A DNA stretch of 64,000 nt from Hymenobacter nivis (lineage in GTDB: Bacteria > Bacteroidota > Bacteroidia > Cytophagales > Hymenobacteraceae), in the NCBI RefSeq assembly GCF_003149515.1, contig NZ_CP029145.1:3720001-3784000 (forward strand). The letters run 5' to 3'. How positions within the stretch are numbered: the first letter of the stretch is position 1; every line of letters begins with the position of its first letter. Under the pieces are notes generated by a model that worked only from the letters and a program-made list of their open reading frames with translations, had not been told where the DNA came from and did no database searches. A program made the translations under genes and the position numbers. Positions 44,236 through 53,542 of this stretch are shown here, piece after piece.

Positions 44236-45114
44236 ATGCCCCCGCCGGGGCCCCGGGCCATTATCCCACCCTTCAGCGTCCTACCCGTGTCCGGCCCGTT
44301 CCCCGTCGACTTTTTGCGTTTCGGTTGGACCGACGCGGCCGATGTGCTGCTGGTGGCCGTGCTGCTCTACCAACTCTACAAGCTGCTGCGCGGCTCGGTG
44401 GCCCTGAGCGTGGCCGTGGGCTGGGCCTCGCTCTACCTGTTGTACCTGGTGGTGAAGGCGTTGGGTATGGAATTGCTCACCACCATCTTGGGCGAATTTA
44501 TGAGCGTGGGCGTGCTGGCCACCATCATTTTGTTCCAGCAGGAAATCCGCCGGTTTTTGCTGACGGTGGGGCAGGCTACGGCCTTCGAACGGGTGCGGCG
44601 CTGGCGCTGGGGCTCGAACGCCGCCGAGCTGCTAGCCGTCGAGCCTTTCGTGGAAGCCGCCAAAAGCCTGAGCAACAAGTACACCGGGGCCCTTATCTGC
44701 TTCAGCCAGGCCTCCGACCTCAGCGCCTACGCCGAATCGGGCGACTGCCTCGATGCTGAGGTAAGCAAGCGCCTGCTGTTGAGCATTTTTAATAAAACCA
44801 GCCCGCTGCACGACGGGGCCGTGATTGTGGCTAATGGCCGCCTGCAAGCCGCCCGCTGCATCCTGCCGGTGAGCGACAACCCCGCCGTGCCCGCCGCCCT
44901 GGGCCTGCGCCACCGCGCCGCCATCGGCCTCACCGAAATCACCGATGCCGTCGTGCTGGTGGTCAGCGAAGAAACCGGCCAGATGAGCCTCGTGCGCCGC
45001 GGCGAGGTGTACCGCGGCCTCGATGCACCCACCCTGGCCGCCCGCCTCGGCGAGTGGCTGGGCGTGGACAATCGCTCCGCCGGCCAGCCCGTGTCCGTGG
45101 CTACCGCCACCTAG
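44236..45114 (+). CDS. cdaA: Diadenylate cyclase (c-di-AMP synthase) CdaA
   Basis: About 292 residues: three membrane helices (DAADVLLVAVLLYQLYKLL; SVAVGWASLYLLYLVVKAL; FMSVGVLATIILF), a coiled coil, then a DisA_N domain with LHDGAVIV (DGA motif) and LGLRHRAAIGLTE (RHR motif). It makes cyclic di-AMP, the phylum's osmotic and cell-wall second messenger. Start ATG 44236 is used; GTG 44287, nearer the first helix, is an equally good choice. Follows folP in the same direction. Confidence 0.93.
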   Translation: MPPPGPRAIIPPFSVLPVSGPFPVDFLRFGWTDAADVLLVAVLLYQLYKLLRGSVALSVAVGWASLYLLYLVVKALGMELLTTILGEFMSVGVLATIILFQQEIRRFLLTVGQATAFERVRRWRWGSNAAELLAVEPFVEAAKSLSNKYTGALICFSQASDLSAYAESGDCLDAEVSKRLLLSIFNKTSPLHDGAVIVANGRLQAARCILPVSDNPAVPAALGLRHRAAIGLTEITDAVVLVVSEETGQMSLVRRGEVYRGLDAPTLAARLGEWLGVDNRSAGQPVSVATAT

Positions 45115-45160
45115 CCCCGGGAGGGGCACAAAGCCCAAGCTACACGCATAGAATGCGGAT

Positions 45161-45484
45161 TTATACCTGTTCCGCGTCGAGCAGCGAGGCCGCTACTTGA
45201 TAGCCAGGGGGGCCTTCGGGCTGCAGCTCGCTGAGCGAGGCGGGGGGGTGGCACAGCACGAGGCAGCCGCCGCGCTGGCGCAGGCGGTCGGCCCCCTGGC
45301 GCAGCAAAAACAGGGCGTGGGTGTTTAAATTGGCCAGGCTGCTGCAATCGACCCACACGCGGCGCTGGGGCTGGCGCAGGGCCCAGCGCAGGGCCCGGGC
45401 TAAGGGCGCGAGGCCCGCCCAGCCGTCGCTATCGGTGAGAATGAGGAGGCAGCTGTTGGGCAAAACTTCTTGGTAGACACGCAT
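45161..45484 (-). CDS. STAS-like protein
   Basis: 107 residues from ATG 45484. The pattern RVWVDCSSLANLNTHALFLLRQGADRLRQRGG (shown as VWVDCSSL and ALFLLRQGADRL) is that of an anti-sigma-factor-antagonist STAS domain, although the phosphorylatable serine position is uncertain. Single gene, between cdaA (convergent) and the LuxR-type regulator. Its regulatory partner is not apparent. Confidence 0.7.
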   Translation of the reverse strand: MRVYQEVLPNSCLLILTDSDGWAGLAPLARALRWALRQPQRRVWVDCSSLANLNTHALFLLRQGADRLRQRGGCLVLCHPPASLSELQPEGPPGYQVAASLLDAEQV

Positions 45485-45822
45485 GACGGCTGGGCTTGTG
45501 GGAGGAAAGCGCCGGGCCCCCGGGCAGTTCGCGGGGCAGGGTGGTGGGTTGGCTGGCGCGGTGGGGAAGGCAACGCGGCAATCCAAGCTTCAAGCGTGTG
45601 CCATTGGATGGTAAACGCCTGAAGAGAAGAAGATATTGCAAATATACCAGCCAGGTCCAATGCTTTTACCTGGAAATATACTGATTTCACTTACGGACTA
45701 TACGGAGGAAACTGCCAGGAACCGGGAGGCGCTGCGTCGGCCGTTTTGTCTTAAATAATTGAAGGATTGGTGCTTAATTCAAAGAAGCTCGCATAATTCC
45801 CACCAGTGCCGCTGTGCTACAC
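45485..45822. other. 338-bp intergenic region
   Basis: AT content rises between 45610 and 45820. No gene, RNA or clear repeat seen. Confidence 0.5.
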
Positions 45823-46491
45823 CTAATCCAGCAGGCCCTCCGTTACGGCCCGGTGGATGAGGGCAGCGGTGTTCTTGGTTTGGGTTTTTTCCAGAATGTG
45901 CTGGCGGTGGGTTTCAACGGTGCGCTTGCTGGTGAAGAGCTTGGCGGCAATTTCGTTGGTGGTGAGGCCCGCGGCCAGCAGCTGAAGCACCTCCAGCTCG
46001 CGGGTGGTGAGGCGGCGGGCGCGCTGGCTGTTGGCCAGCGCCGCGGCCGTGGGGCCATGGGCAGCCGGAGCAGGGGCCAGTAACTGGTGCAACAAGCTCA
46101 GCCCCAGCTCCGAGCACAGGTACAGCTCGCCGGCCGCCACGGCCCGGATGGCCGCCAGCAACTCAATTTGCCCGGTGCTTTTGAGCAGGTAGCCCTGCGC
46201 GCCGGCTGCAAACAGCTCCCCAATGCGCTGGGGCTCGGCCACCATCGTGAGCACTAATACGCGCAGGGCGGGGTACTCGGCGCGCAGGCGCGCGGTGGTG
46301 GCCAGGCCGTCGAGCACGGGCATGGCAAGGTCGAGCAGTACCACGTCGGCGGGCGTGGTGGGCAGGCAATCGAGCAGCTCCTGGCCGTGGCTGGCTTCGC
46401 CCACCACTTCCAGGTCGGCCTCGGCGGCCAGCAGGGCACGCAGGCCGTTGCGCACAATGGAATGGTCGTCGACTACAAAGAGGCGGATCAT
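45823..46491 (-). CDS. NarL/LuxR-type response regulator
   Basis: 222 residues: receiver (1-120) with DD at 8-9, phospho-acceptor D54 in VVLLDLAMP, and a C-terminal LuxR helix-turn-helix (LTTRELEVLQLLAAGLTTNEIAAKLF and TVETHRQHILEK, shown split). No histidine kinase gene adjoins it, so it may answer to an orphan kinase such as the PAS kinase at 7987-9180 (speculative). A TATCTTGG box upstream is one base off the -7 consensus. Confidence 0.92.
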   Translation of the reverse strand: MIRLFVVDDHSIVRNGLRALLAAEADLEVVGEASHGQELLDCLPTTPADVVLLDLAMPVLDGLATTARLRAEYPALRVLVLTMVAEPQRIGELFAAGAQGYLLKSTGQIELLAAIRAVAAGELYLCSELGLSLLHQLLAPAPAAHGPTAAALANSQRARRLTTRELEVLQLLAAGLTTNEIAAKLFTSKRTVETHRQHILEKTQTKNTAALIHRAVTEGLLD

Positions 46492-46741
46492 GTCCGCCGG
46501 TGAAAAAAAGTGGGGCCCCGCGCCCCGCGCCGGTAATGCCGACCAGCCGGGAAGGTGAAGGGATGCATAGCGCTGGTTATTAACAGTAAACAGTGTAGCC
46601 AAGATAGAGAATTTTTTGAATATTCAATGGGTGTGCTTAGCTGAAAATTGCCGCGGGCGGCAGGGGCCGGGGCCCAACCCTATGCGGGGCCCTGCGTTAG
46701 CAAGCCCGCGCCCGTTGCGCCCCGTTTAGTCAATTCCCACC

Positions 46742-47101
46742 ATGAAAATCGCCACCGAAAACCAAGACAAAGGCTTCCTGCCCGACGGTCGCCACCTGGT
46801 CGAAATCACCGGCATCGAAGAAGGCACCAGCGAGCACCAGAACGTGCCGTTTTTCGCCGCGCGCATGGAAAGCGCCGATGGCTTCGTGAGCCAGCGCTTC
46901 TACAATTCGCCCGCCGGCCATCCCATCATCCTGTCGCTATATGCGGCCGTGGGCATCCAGCCCCACGACGGCAAAGACCTGGACACCAAAGAGCTGATCG
47001 GCAAACACCTATCGGTGGAAGTGAGCGACCATAACTACACCGATCCCACCACCGGCAACGAGCGCAGCATCCGCCAGGCCACCGGCTTCCGGGCCGCGTA
47101 G
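46742..47101 (+). CDS. Conserved hypothetical protein, DUF669-like
   Basis: 119 residues, soluble, no signal peptide. The pattern (FLPDGRHLVEITGIEEGTS, FFAARMESADGFVSQRFYNSP, GKHLSVEVSDHNYTD) vaguely recalls DUF669-type proteins near phage replication genes, where a single-strand DNA binding role has been proposed. No phage genes surround it. A strong terminator follows. Function unknown. Confidence 0.65.
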   Translation: MKIATENQDKGFLPDGRHLVEITGIEEGTSEHQNVPFFAARMESADGFVSQRFYNSPAGHPIILSLYAAVGIQPHDGKDLDTKELIGKHLSVEVSDHNYTDPTTGNERSIRQATGFRAA

Positions 47102-47120
47102 CCGGGGCCCCAGGGCCCTA

Positions 47121-47163
47121 AAAAGAAAGGCGTCGCCCCGGCTGGGGCGACGCCTTTCTTTTT
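47121..47163. terminator. Bidirectional terminator between the DUF669-like gene and kbl
   Basis: AAAAAGAAAGGCGTCGCCCC pairs perfectly with its complement around GGCT, with A-run and T-run. Confidence 0.92.
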
Positions 47164-47164
47164 G

Positions 47165-47267
47165 GTTGTCCGTTGCTCGTTGCCAGTTGTCAGTCACTTG
47201 ATGAGCAACGGACAACTGACGACGAGCAACTGACAACTAACGGATGACAACGAGCAACTGACAACTT
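47165..47267. repeat. Repeat region at the kbl 3' end
   Basis: Inverted pair GTTGTCCGTTGCTC (47165-47178) / GAGCAACGGACAAC (47203-47216), then two direct copies of ACGAGCAACTGACAACT. The last copy overlaps the kbl stop codon. Confidence 0.7.
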
Positions 47268-48462
47268 ACTTCAACACTTCCAGCTTCTTACCCACCTTTA
47301 TGAAGGCGGCAATGGCTCGGTCGAGCTGGGTGCGGGTGTGGGCGGCGCTGAGTTGCACCCGAATGCGGGCTTTGCCCTGCGGCACCACGGGGTAGTAGAA
47401 GCCGACCACGTAGATGCCTTCGGCCAGCATTTGGGCGGCAAATTCCTGGGCCAACTTGGCGTCGTAGAGCATGACGGGCACGATGGGGTGCTCGCCGGCG
47501 GGGATGGCGAAGCCGGCGGCCGTCATCTTTTCGCGGAAGTACTTGGTGTTCTCTTCGAGCTGGTCGCGCAGTTGGGTGCTTTCCGTCAGCAGCTCCAGCA
47601 CGCGCAGCGAGGCCCCCACAATGGCGGGCGCTAAGGTGTTGGAAAACAGGTAGGGACGGCTACGTTGGCGCAGCATGTCCACAATTTCCTTGCGGCCGCT
47701 GGTGAAGCCGCCCATGGCTCCGCCCAGGGCCTTGCCCAGCGTGCCGGTGATGATGTCGACGCGGCCCATCACGCCGCGCATCTCGTGGGTGCCGCGGCCG
47801 GTTTTGCCCAAAAAGCCGCTGCTGTGGCACTCGTCCACCATCACCAGGGCCTGGTACTTGTCGGCCAGGTCGCAGATTTTGTCGAGCTGGGCGATGGTGC
47901 CGTCCATCGAAAACGAGCCGTCGGTGACGATGATGCGGTGGCGCGTGCCCTTGGCCTGGGCGTCCTGGAGCTGCTTTTCCAGGTCGGCCATGTCGTTGTG
48001 CTGGTAGCGGTAGCGCTGGGCCTTGCACAAGCGCACGCCATCGATGATGGAAGCGTGGTTGAGGGCGTCGGAAATGATGGCGTCCTGCTCATTAAACAGC
48101 GGCTCGAATACCCCGCCGTTGGCGTCGAAGGCGGCGGCGTACAGAATGGTATCCTCGGTGCCCAGGAACTCGGCCAGCTTGGCTTCGAGCTGCTTGTGAA
48201 TGTCCTGGGTGCCGCAGATGAAGCGCACCGAGCTCAGGCCGTAGCCGTGGGTGTCGATGGCTTCCTTGGCGGCCCGGATGACCTCGGGGTGCGAGCTGAG
48301 GCCCAGGTAGTTGTTGGCGCAGAAATTCAGCACTTCGCCGGCTTCTTCGGTGTCGATTTCCGCGCCCTGGGGCGAGGTAATTACGCGCTCTTTCTTGAAG
48401 AGGCCGTTGTCTTTGATTTCCTGGAGCTGCTGCTGAAGGTCGGGCTGGAGGGTGGCGTACAT
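47266..48462 (-). CDS. kbl: Glycine C-acetyltransferase (2-amino-3-ketobutyrate CoA ligase)
   Basis: 398 residues, PLP-dependent alpha-oxoamine synthase that cleaves 2-amino-3-ketobutyrate with CoA to glycine and acetyl-CoA. [55 protein letters not shown] and the Schiff-base lysine K244 in GTLGKALGG match Kbl. Together with tdh at 51009-51995 it completes the threonine-to-glycine route, but the two genes are 2.5 kb apart and on opposite strands. Confidence 0.93.
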   Translation of the reverse strand: MYATLQPDLQQQLQEIKDNGLFKKERVITSPQGAEIDTEEAGEVLNFCANNYLGLSSHPEVIRAAKEAIDTHGYGLSSVRFICGTQDIHKQLEAKLAEFLGTEDTILYAAAFDANGGVFEPLFNEQDAIISDALNHASIIDGVRLCKAQRYRYQHNDMADLEKQLQDAQAKGTRHRIIVTDGSFSMDGTIAQLDKICDLADKYQALVMVDECHSSGFLGKTGRGTHEMRGVMGRVDIITGTLGKALGGAMGGFTSGRKEIVDMLRQRSRPYLFSNTLAPAIVGASLRVLELLTESTQLRDQLEENTKYFREKMTAAGFAIPAGEHPIVPVMLYDAKLAQEFAAQMLAEGIYVVGFYYPVVPQGKARIRVQLSAAHTRTQLDRAIAAFIKVGKKLEVLK

Positions 48463-48503
48463 GGATGGGGAGTGAGGATAACTTTAGAACAAAGTTGGAA
48501 AAT

Positions 48504-49103
48504 TTAATTCGTTGCCGGGCCGCCAGCAGATGCGGTACCGCACCGTGGCGCGGTGGGCGGCCGGGATAAGCTCTCGGGGCCCGAGAAGCTGTATAGCAAA
48601 CAGGTCAATACAAACCAGGTTCCGTCGCGCAGCTCCCAAATCTGGTAAGAGTATCCCTTCCACAGGGCCCGACGTCTGAACGAGCGTCGGCTGTCGTAGC
48701 TCGTAATACCGGACACATCGGCCAGCGCAAAATGTAGTGCCGTACCAGCGTTGGTGTACGTGGCCGCCTGCGCGGTGCGGTCAATCGTCAGAGAGGCCCG
48801 CCGGTTGTGGCGCCAGTAGGTTAGGTGCAGCCAGAGGCCGCTGCCTCCCCAGCACAGTAGCACGGCGGCTAGTAGTAAGCTTAGGCCTGCCAGTGTGAGC
48901 TCATCGGCCAAGTGTACCGCGACGCTACCCATTGCAGCTCCCATCCACAACAGTGTGCCAGCCAGCAGCAGCGACAGCATATTTCGCCAGGGGCGGCTTT
49001 GGAAAACCACTACTGGCTTGTCCATTTTTTGGCTGTTGAAATGCAGCGCGTACGGGGCCCCCAGTATGAGTATAAAAGGCACGAGCAGCAGCAGATTCCA
49101 CAT
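48504..49103 (-). CDS. Membrane protein, PH-domain-like, unknown function
   Basis: 199 residues. Three hydrophobic segments (LLLLVPFILILGAPYAL; MLSLLLAGTLLWMGAAMGSV; LTLAGLSLLLAAVLLCW) then a cytoplasmic domain with a bacterial-PH-like pattern (ASLTIDRTAQAATYTNAG, WFVLTCLLYSFSG). No known partner. It may be co-transcribed with kbl, 41 nt downstream. Confidence 0.65.
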   Translation of the reverse strand: MWNLLLLVPFILILGAPYALHFNSQKMDKPVVVFQSRPWRNMLSLLLAGTLLWMGAAMGSVAVHLADELTLAGLSLLLAAVLLCWGGSGLWLHLTYWRHNRRASLTIDRTAQAATYTNAGTALHFALADVSGITSYDSRRSFRRRALWKGYSYQIWELRDGTWFVLTCLLYSFSGPESLSRPPTAPRCGTASAGGPATN

Positions 49104-49331
49104 GCCGTAAAGTTACCCATGCTTGCCACCGGCGACAAAAACGGCCGCGTGGGCGCGGCCGGTTGGGCGTTGGCATTCAGCGCTATAAATCTGAATGCAA
49201 ACCAGTTTGGCGGCGCCAACATGCGGCTGAATATACCGTAGAACAAAGTCAAGCCAGGGCGTGCGCGCGCCTGTCCGTTCTTTTTTTTCCGCCTGGGCCC
49301 CTGGCCACCCGGCGCCTTATTCCGTTTCGCC

Positions 49332-50942
49332 ATGCAAGCCCCCCAGAACCGAACAATTGTGCGCGGCAGCGAGCGTACCGCCCTGCCCCAGGCCCGCGCC
49401 GTGCGGCCCATCGCCCCCGACGAGCCGCTGGAAGTGACCGTGCGCCTACGCCCCCAGGGGGCCCCGGCAGACCTGTCGCCCAGCGCCTTTGCCGACCAGG
49501 CCCCGGCGGCCCGTACCTACCTCACCCGCACCGAGCTGGCCGCCCAAATGGGCGCCGCCCCGCAGGACGTAGCCGCCGTGACGGCCTTTGCCGCCGCCCA
49601 CGGCCTGGCCGTGGTGCGCGCCGACGCTGCCCAGTGCTACGTGGTGTTGGCTGGCCCGGCCGGGGCCCTGAGCACCGCCTTTGGCACCGAGCTGCACCAG
49701 TACGAGTCGCCGGCCGGGCGCTACCGGGGCCGCACGGGGCCCCTGACGGTACCAAAGGCCCTGGGCGACATTGTGGCGGGCGTATTTGGGCTTGATGACC
49801 GGCCCCAGGCGCGGGCGCACTTCCAGGTACGGGGCCCCGCGGCGGGGGCCGTGGTGGCCCGCGTGGCGGGGCCCTCGTTCACGCCGCCGGCGCTGGCCAA
49901 GCTGTACAACTTCCCGGCCGGGCTCGATGGGCATGGCCAGTGCATTGGCCTTATTGAGCTGGGCGGCGGGTTTCGGCCAGACGATTTGACGGCCTACTTC
50001 ACCCGCCTGAAACTGCCCGTGCCAGCCGTGGCCACGGTGGGCGTGGACGGCGGTAGTAACCAACCCACCACCGCCCAGGGCGCCGACGGCGAGGTGATGC
50101 TCGACATCGAAGTCGCCGCCGCCGTGGCCCCCGGGGCCCGCCTCGTGGTGTATTTCGCCCCCAACACCACCCAGGGCTTCCTGGATGCCGTGACGGCCGC
50201 CGTACACGACCAGGTGAACCAGCCGACGGTGATTTCCATCAGCTGGGGCGGGCCCGAAAATACCTGGACGACGGGGGCCCTCGACCAGTTCAACCAGGCG
50301 TTTCAGGCGGCGGCGCTGCTGGGCATCACCGTGTGCTGCGCGGCCGGTGACAACGGCTCGGGCGACGGCGTGGCCGATGGGCAGCCGCACGCCGACTTTC
50401 CGGCCTCCAGCCCGTTCGCGCTGGCCTGCGGCGGCACCAGGCTGACGGCGGCTGGCGCCAAAATCGGCAGCGAAGTGGTGTGGAACGCGGGCCCCGGCAG
50501 CGCCACCGGCGGCGGCATCAGCGCCCACTTTCCGGTGCCCGCGTACCAGAAAACCCTGAAGCTACCCATCGCCGCGCAAGCCAAGGCCGCTCAGCCCGGC
50601 CGCGGCCTGCCCGACGTGGCCGGCAACGCCGACCCTGCCTCGGGCTACGAGGTGCGCGTGGATGGCCAGGATTTGGTAATTGGCGGCACCAGCGCCGTAG
50701 CCCCGCTCTGGGCTGGGCTGGTGGCGCTCTTCAACCAAAAGCTGGCCAAGCCCGCCGGGTTTCTCAACCCGCTGCTGTACGGCTCGTTGGCCGGCCGGGG
50801 GCTGCTGCACGATATCACCTCGGGCACCAACGGCGCTTACGCCGCCCGCGCCGGCTGGGACGCCTGCACCGGCTGGGGTAGCCCCAACGGCGCGGCCCTG
50901 CTGGGGGCCCTGGCGGCCGCTCCGCCAACCAAACCTGCCTGA
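49332..50942 (+). CDS. Sedolisin (S53) acid serine peptidase
   Basis: 536 residues with an N-terminal pro-domain (about 1-165) and a sedolisin catalytic domain. Catalytic residues: E254 and D258 in GEVMLDIE, oxyanion D340 in AAGDNGSG, S454 in GGTSAVAP. No signal peptide at the chosen start, so export would need another route or an upstream start. Kumamolisin-like enzymes act at low pH. Single gene in front of tdh. Confidence 0.92.
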   Translation: MQAPQNRTIVRGSERTALPQARAVRPIAPDEPLEVTVRLRPQGAPADLSPSAFADQAPAARTYLTRTELAAQMGAAPQDVAAVTAFAAAHGLAVVRADAAQCYVVLAGPAGALSTAFGTELHQYESPAGRYRGRTGPLTVPKALGDIVAGVFGLDDRPQARAHFQVRGPAAGAVVARVAGPSFTPPALAKLYNFPAGLDGHGQCIGLIELGGGFRPDDLTAYFTRLKLPVPAVATVGVDGGSNQPTTAQGADGEVMLDIEVAAAVAPGARLVVYFAPNTTQGFLDAVTAAVHDQVNQPTVISISWGGPENTWTTGALDQFNQAFQAAALLGITVCCAAGDNGSGDGVADGQPHADFPASSPFALACGGTRLTAAGAKIGSEVVWNAGPGSATGGGISAHFPVPAYQKTLKLPIAAQAKAAQPGRGLPDVAGNADPASGYEVRVDGQDLVIGGTSAVAPLWAGLVALFNQKLAKPAGFLNPLLYGSLAGRGLLHDITSGTNGAYAARAGWDACTGWGSPNGAALLGALAAAPPTKPA

Positions 50943-50959
50943 CGGGCGCGGGCCGGCGG

Positions 50960-50967
50960 TATCTTTG
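50960..50967 (+). promoter_or_regulatory. -7 element (TATCTTTG) of tdh
   Basis: Exact TAnnTTTG match, 41 nt before ATG 51009. Confidence 0.5.
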
Positions 50968-51008
50968 CGGCCGATTTACGTTTCTCGTCTATTCTTTATT
51001 CTAGCGCA

Positions 51009-51995
51009 ATGGCCCCCACCCCCGGCGATACCCCCACCTTACCCGGCACCGTGCTCGTTATCGGCGCCTGCGGCCAGCTCGGCCTTGAACTGACCGCCGC
51101 CCTGCGCCAGCGCTACCAGCCGCAAAACGTGGTGGCGGCCGACGTGCGGCCTCCCAAAAACCCGGAGACACTGGCCGGGGGGCCCTTCGAGCTGCTCGAC
51201 GTGCTGGACAAGGACCGCCTGGAAGACCTCATCCGGCAGTACCGGCCGGTGCAGGTGTACCACCTCGCTGCCCTGCTCTCGGCCACGGCTGAGAAGGACC
51301 CGATGTTTGCCTGGAAACTGAACATGGACGGCCTGCTGAACGTGCTGAACCTGGCCGTGCAATACCGCGTGCCGCAGGTGTACTGGCCCAGCTCCATCGC
51401 CGTGTTCGGGCCCGACACGCCCCGCGAGCACACCCCGCAAACCACCGTCATGAACCCCAACACGGTGTACGGCATCAGCAAGCTGGCCGGCGAGCAGTGG
51501 TGCGAGTGGTACCACCGCCACCACGGCCTCGACGTGCGCAGCCTGCGCTACCCGGGCCTCATCGGCTACAAGAGCCTGCCCGGCGGCGGTACCACCGACT
51601 ACGCCGTTGACATTTACCACAAAGCCGTGGCCGGCGAGAATTTCGAGTGCTTCCTGAAGGCAGATACATACTTGCCCATGATGTACATGCCCGACGCGCT
51701 AAAGGCCACCCTGGACCTGATGCACGCCCCGGCCGACCGCATCAAGGTGCGCACCAGCTACAACCTGGGCGCCATGAGCTTCTCGCCCGCCAAAATCACG
51801 GCCGCCATCCAGCAGGAAATCCCTGGTTTCCAGGTTAGCTATGCGCCCGACGGCCGCCAGGCCATTGCCGATTCCTGGCCCGCCAGCATCGACGACTCGG
51901 CCGCTCGCGCCGACTGGGGCTGGGCCCCGGAGTTCGATTTGGCCAAGATGACCCAGGACATGCTGACGCACTTGAAAGAGCCAGTGGTAGCATAA
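51009..51995 (+). CDS. tdh: L-threonine 3-dehydrogenase, short-chain (SDR) type
   Basis: 328 residues, extended SDR with NAD-binding GACGQLG (19-25) and active-site Y153/K157 in TVYGISKLAG. The overall pattern (LDVLDKDRLEDLI, LSATAEKDP, RSLRYPGLIGY) is that of the UDP-galactose-epimerase-like TDHs found in Bacteroidota and animals, converting threonine to 2-amino-3-ketobutyrate, the Kbl substrate. IS1 copy 2 starts 12 bp after its stop. Confidence 0.92.
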   Translation: MAPTPGDTPTLPGTVLVIGACGQLGLELTAALRQRYQPQNVVAADVRPPKNPETLAGGPFELLDVLDKDRLEDLIRQYRPVQVYHLAALLSATAEKDPMFAWKLNMDGLLNVLNLAVQYRVPQVYWPSSIAVFGPDTPREHTPQTTVMNPNTVYGISKLAGEQWCEWYHRHHGLDVRSLRYPGLIGYKSLPGGGTTDYAVDIYHKAVAGENFECFLKADTYLPMMYMPDALKATLDLMHAPADRIKVRTSYNLGAMSFSPAKITAAIQQEIPGFQVSYAPDGRQAIADSWPASIDDSAARADWGWAPEFDLAKMTQDMLTHLKEPVVA

Positions 51996-52007
51996 TAAGA
52001 AAAAACG

Positions 52008-52791
52008 GGCGGTGGTCTAAACCGTGGTGATTTGTTTATTATGGTTATCGATACATATTTTGATTCTTGCATGGTGCAGGGTCAATGATTTACTGAACGA
52101 ACAGGATTTGCGAACCAAGACCCCGCAGCGGTGGCGGAGCGACCAGTTGAGGGCCTCCACGGTACTGGTTCGCCCGCTGCCTTTGGCGCTGGGCAGGTGC
52201 GCGTGGGCGGGCAACACCGTGGCATAGGCTTCCCAGGCATCCGTGTAGTACGTCGTATTGGTCTGCTAACGGGCGGGTAAGGCTTGAAAGAGCCGCCGCT
52301 CTGTGGCCGCTCCCCGGCAGCCCAATACCCCGGCCACGATGCGCCGGGAGGCCCGTTCGACTGCCAACCACCGCCATACTTTGCGCTTGCCGACAAAGGT
52401 CCACCCTTCATCCGGTTCCAATACCGCTTCTTCCGGCTCAGCTACTTTCGTTCCAACCACCTTCGGTCCAACTACCTCCGGCTCAACCGCCTTCATTATG
52501 ACTTTTTTTTATCCACCGCGCAATCGTCATGCGGGCAACACCCGTGACCCGCACCACGCTGCGTTGCGAGTTGCGCTCGACTAGCAACTTGAGCCCCTGC
52601 TCGTACTGAGCGGCCCGCTGCGGCGCGGCGGGGGCAAAAACCGCCTGATGGCCGCAGTCGTAGCAGCGATACTTGGCTTTGCCGCGACTCGCCCCGTTTT
52701 TTTAGAGCCGTTGGCTGGCACAATTGGCACACGTTAGAATAGTTAAAATCATACATAAATATAATAGCTCACCACGATTTAGACCACCCCC
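52008..52791 (-). mobile_element. IS1-family element, copy 2, inactivated
   Basis: 784-bp element nearly identical to copy 1 without its MITE. Left end GGCGGTGGTCTAAACCG, right end CACGATTTAGACCACCCCC. The left flank is AAAAAACG, the same 8 bases as the target duplication of copy 1, but the right flank (GTAGTTAT) does not match, so there is no target duplication. Confidence 0.82.
52014..52735 (-). pseudogene. IS1-family InsA/InsB transposase pseudogene, copy 2
   Basis: Same two interruptions as copy 1: TAA before KNGASRGKAKYRC in the InsA part, and TAG before TNTTYYTDAWEAYATVL in InsB. The InsB end reads KSCSFSKSLTLHHARIKI here against SES in copy 1. It preserves the intact site of the MITE that sits in copy 1. 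Confidence 0.8.
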
Positions 52792-52838
52792 GTAGTTATT
52801 AAACGGCCCTTCTCAGCCCACACTGCTCTGTCCGCTCC

Positions 52839-53444
52839 CTACTCCACCACCAGCCCGTACTTCTCCAATAACCCCGGCAGGCTGGCCAGGGCGAACTGGG
52901 CCCCCGCGAGGCCGTTGGCTTCGGGGTCGAGGGCGAGGCCGGTGGCAGTGCGGAAATCGGCCCCGGCCAGCTGGGTGTCGTGGAAGACGGTGCCGGCCAG
53001 CGAGCAGTCGGCGAACAGGGCCCCGGTGAGGTCGGCGTTGGTGAAGTCGGCCTCGTCGAGGATGCAGTGGGCGAAGCGGGTGGCCGGCATTTTGCGGCCC
53101 CCGAAGGTGGCGTAGCGCAGCTGGCAATGGTCGAAGTGCACGCCGAAGAATAGGTCGCGGCAGGCGCCGAAGGGTACGCCCAGTAGCTTGCAGCCGTCGA
53201 AGGCCACGTTTTGCAGGGCGGTTTGGGTGAGCTGGGCCGCGGCCAGGTTGCAGCGCTCGAAGCGGCAGTCGAGGAAGCGCAGGCGGCTGAGGTCGGCCCC
53301 GCCAAAGTCGCCGCCGATGAAGTGAAACTGCTCGAATTCGGGGCCCTCGGCCAGCAGACGGCGGCCGTCCCAGCGCTCCACTACTTGGTCGGACGGGAAA
53401 CGAGTGGGTGGGCGCAGCACAACGGGTTTGCGGGACGGTTTCAT
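52839..53444 (-). CDS. Pentapeptide-repeat protein
   Basis: 201 residues, right-handed quadrilateral beta-helix of A(D/N)LXX-type repeats: GGADLSRLRFLDCRFERCNLA, DEADFTNADLTGALFADC and AGADFRTATGL (each shown in part). Cytoplasmic, no signal peptide. Some family members shield DNA gyrase, but the repeat alone does not show this. A TACTTTTG -7 box lies 28 nt upstream of ATG 53444. Confidence 0.85.
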   Translation of the reverse strand: MKPSRKPVVLRPPTRFPSDQVVERWDGRRLLAEGPEFEQFHFIGGDFGGADLSRLRFLDCRFERCNLAAAQLTQTALQNVAFDGCKLLGVPFGACRDLFFGVHFDHCQLRYATFGGRKMPATRFAHCILDEADFTNADLTGALFADCSLAGTVFHDTQLAGADFRTATGLALDPEANGLAGAQFALASLPGLLEKYGLVVE

Positions 53445-53471
53445 GGGTACGGAAGGCGAACGGTGGGGCCC

Positions 53472-53479
53472 CAAAAGTA
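53472..53479 (-). promoter_or_regulatory. -7 element (TACTTTTG) of the pentapeptide gene
   Basis: Exact TAnnTTTG on the minus strand, 28 nt before the ATG. Confidence 0.5.
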
Positions 53480-53542
53480 GCGCCGCCGGCCGGCGCGCTT
53501 CATGCGGCGCACGGGCAAAGGCACTTTCTTTGCAGCCCGCTT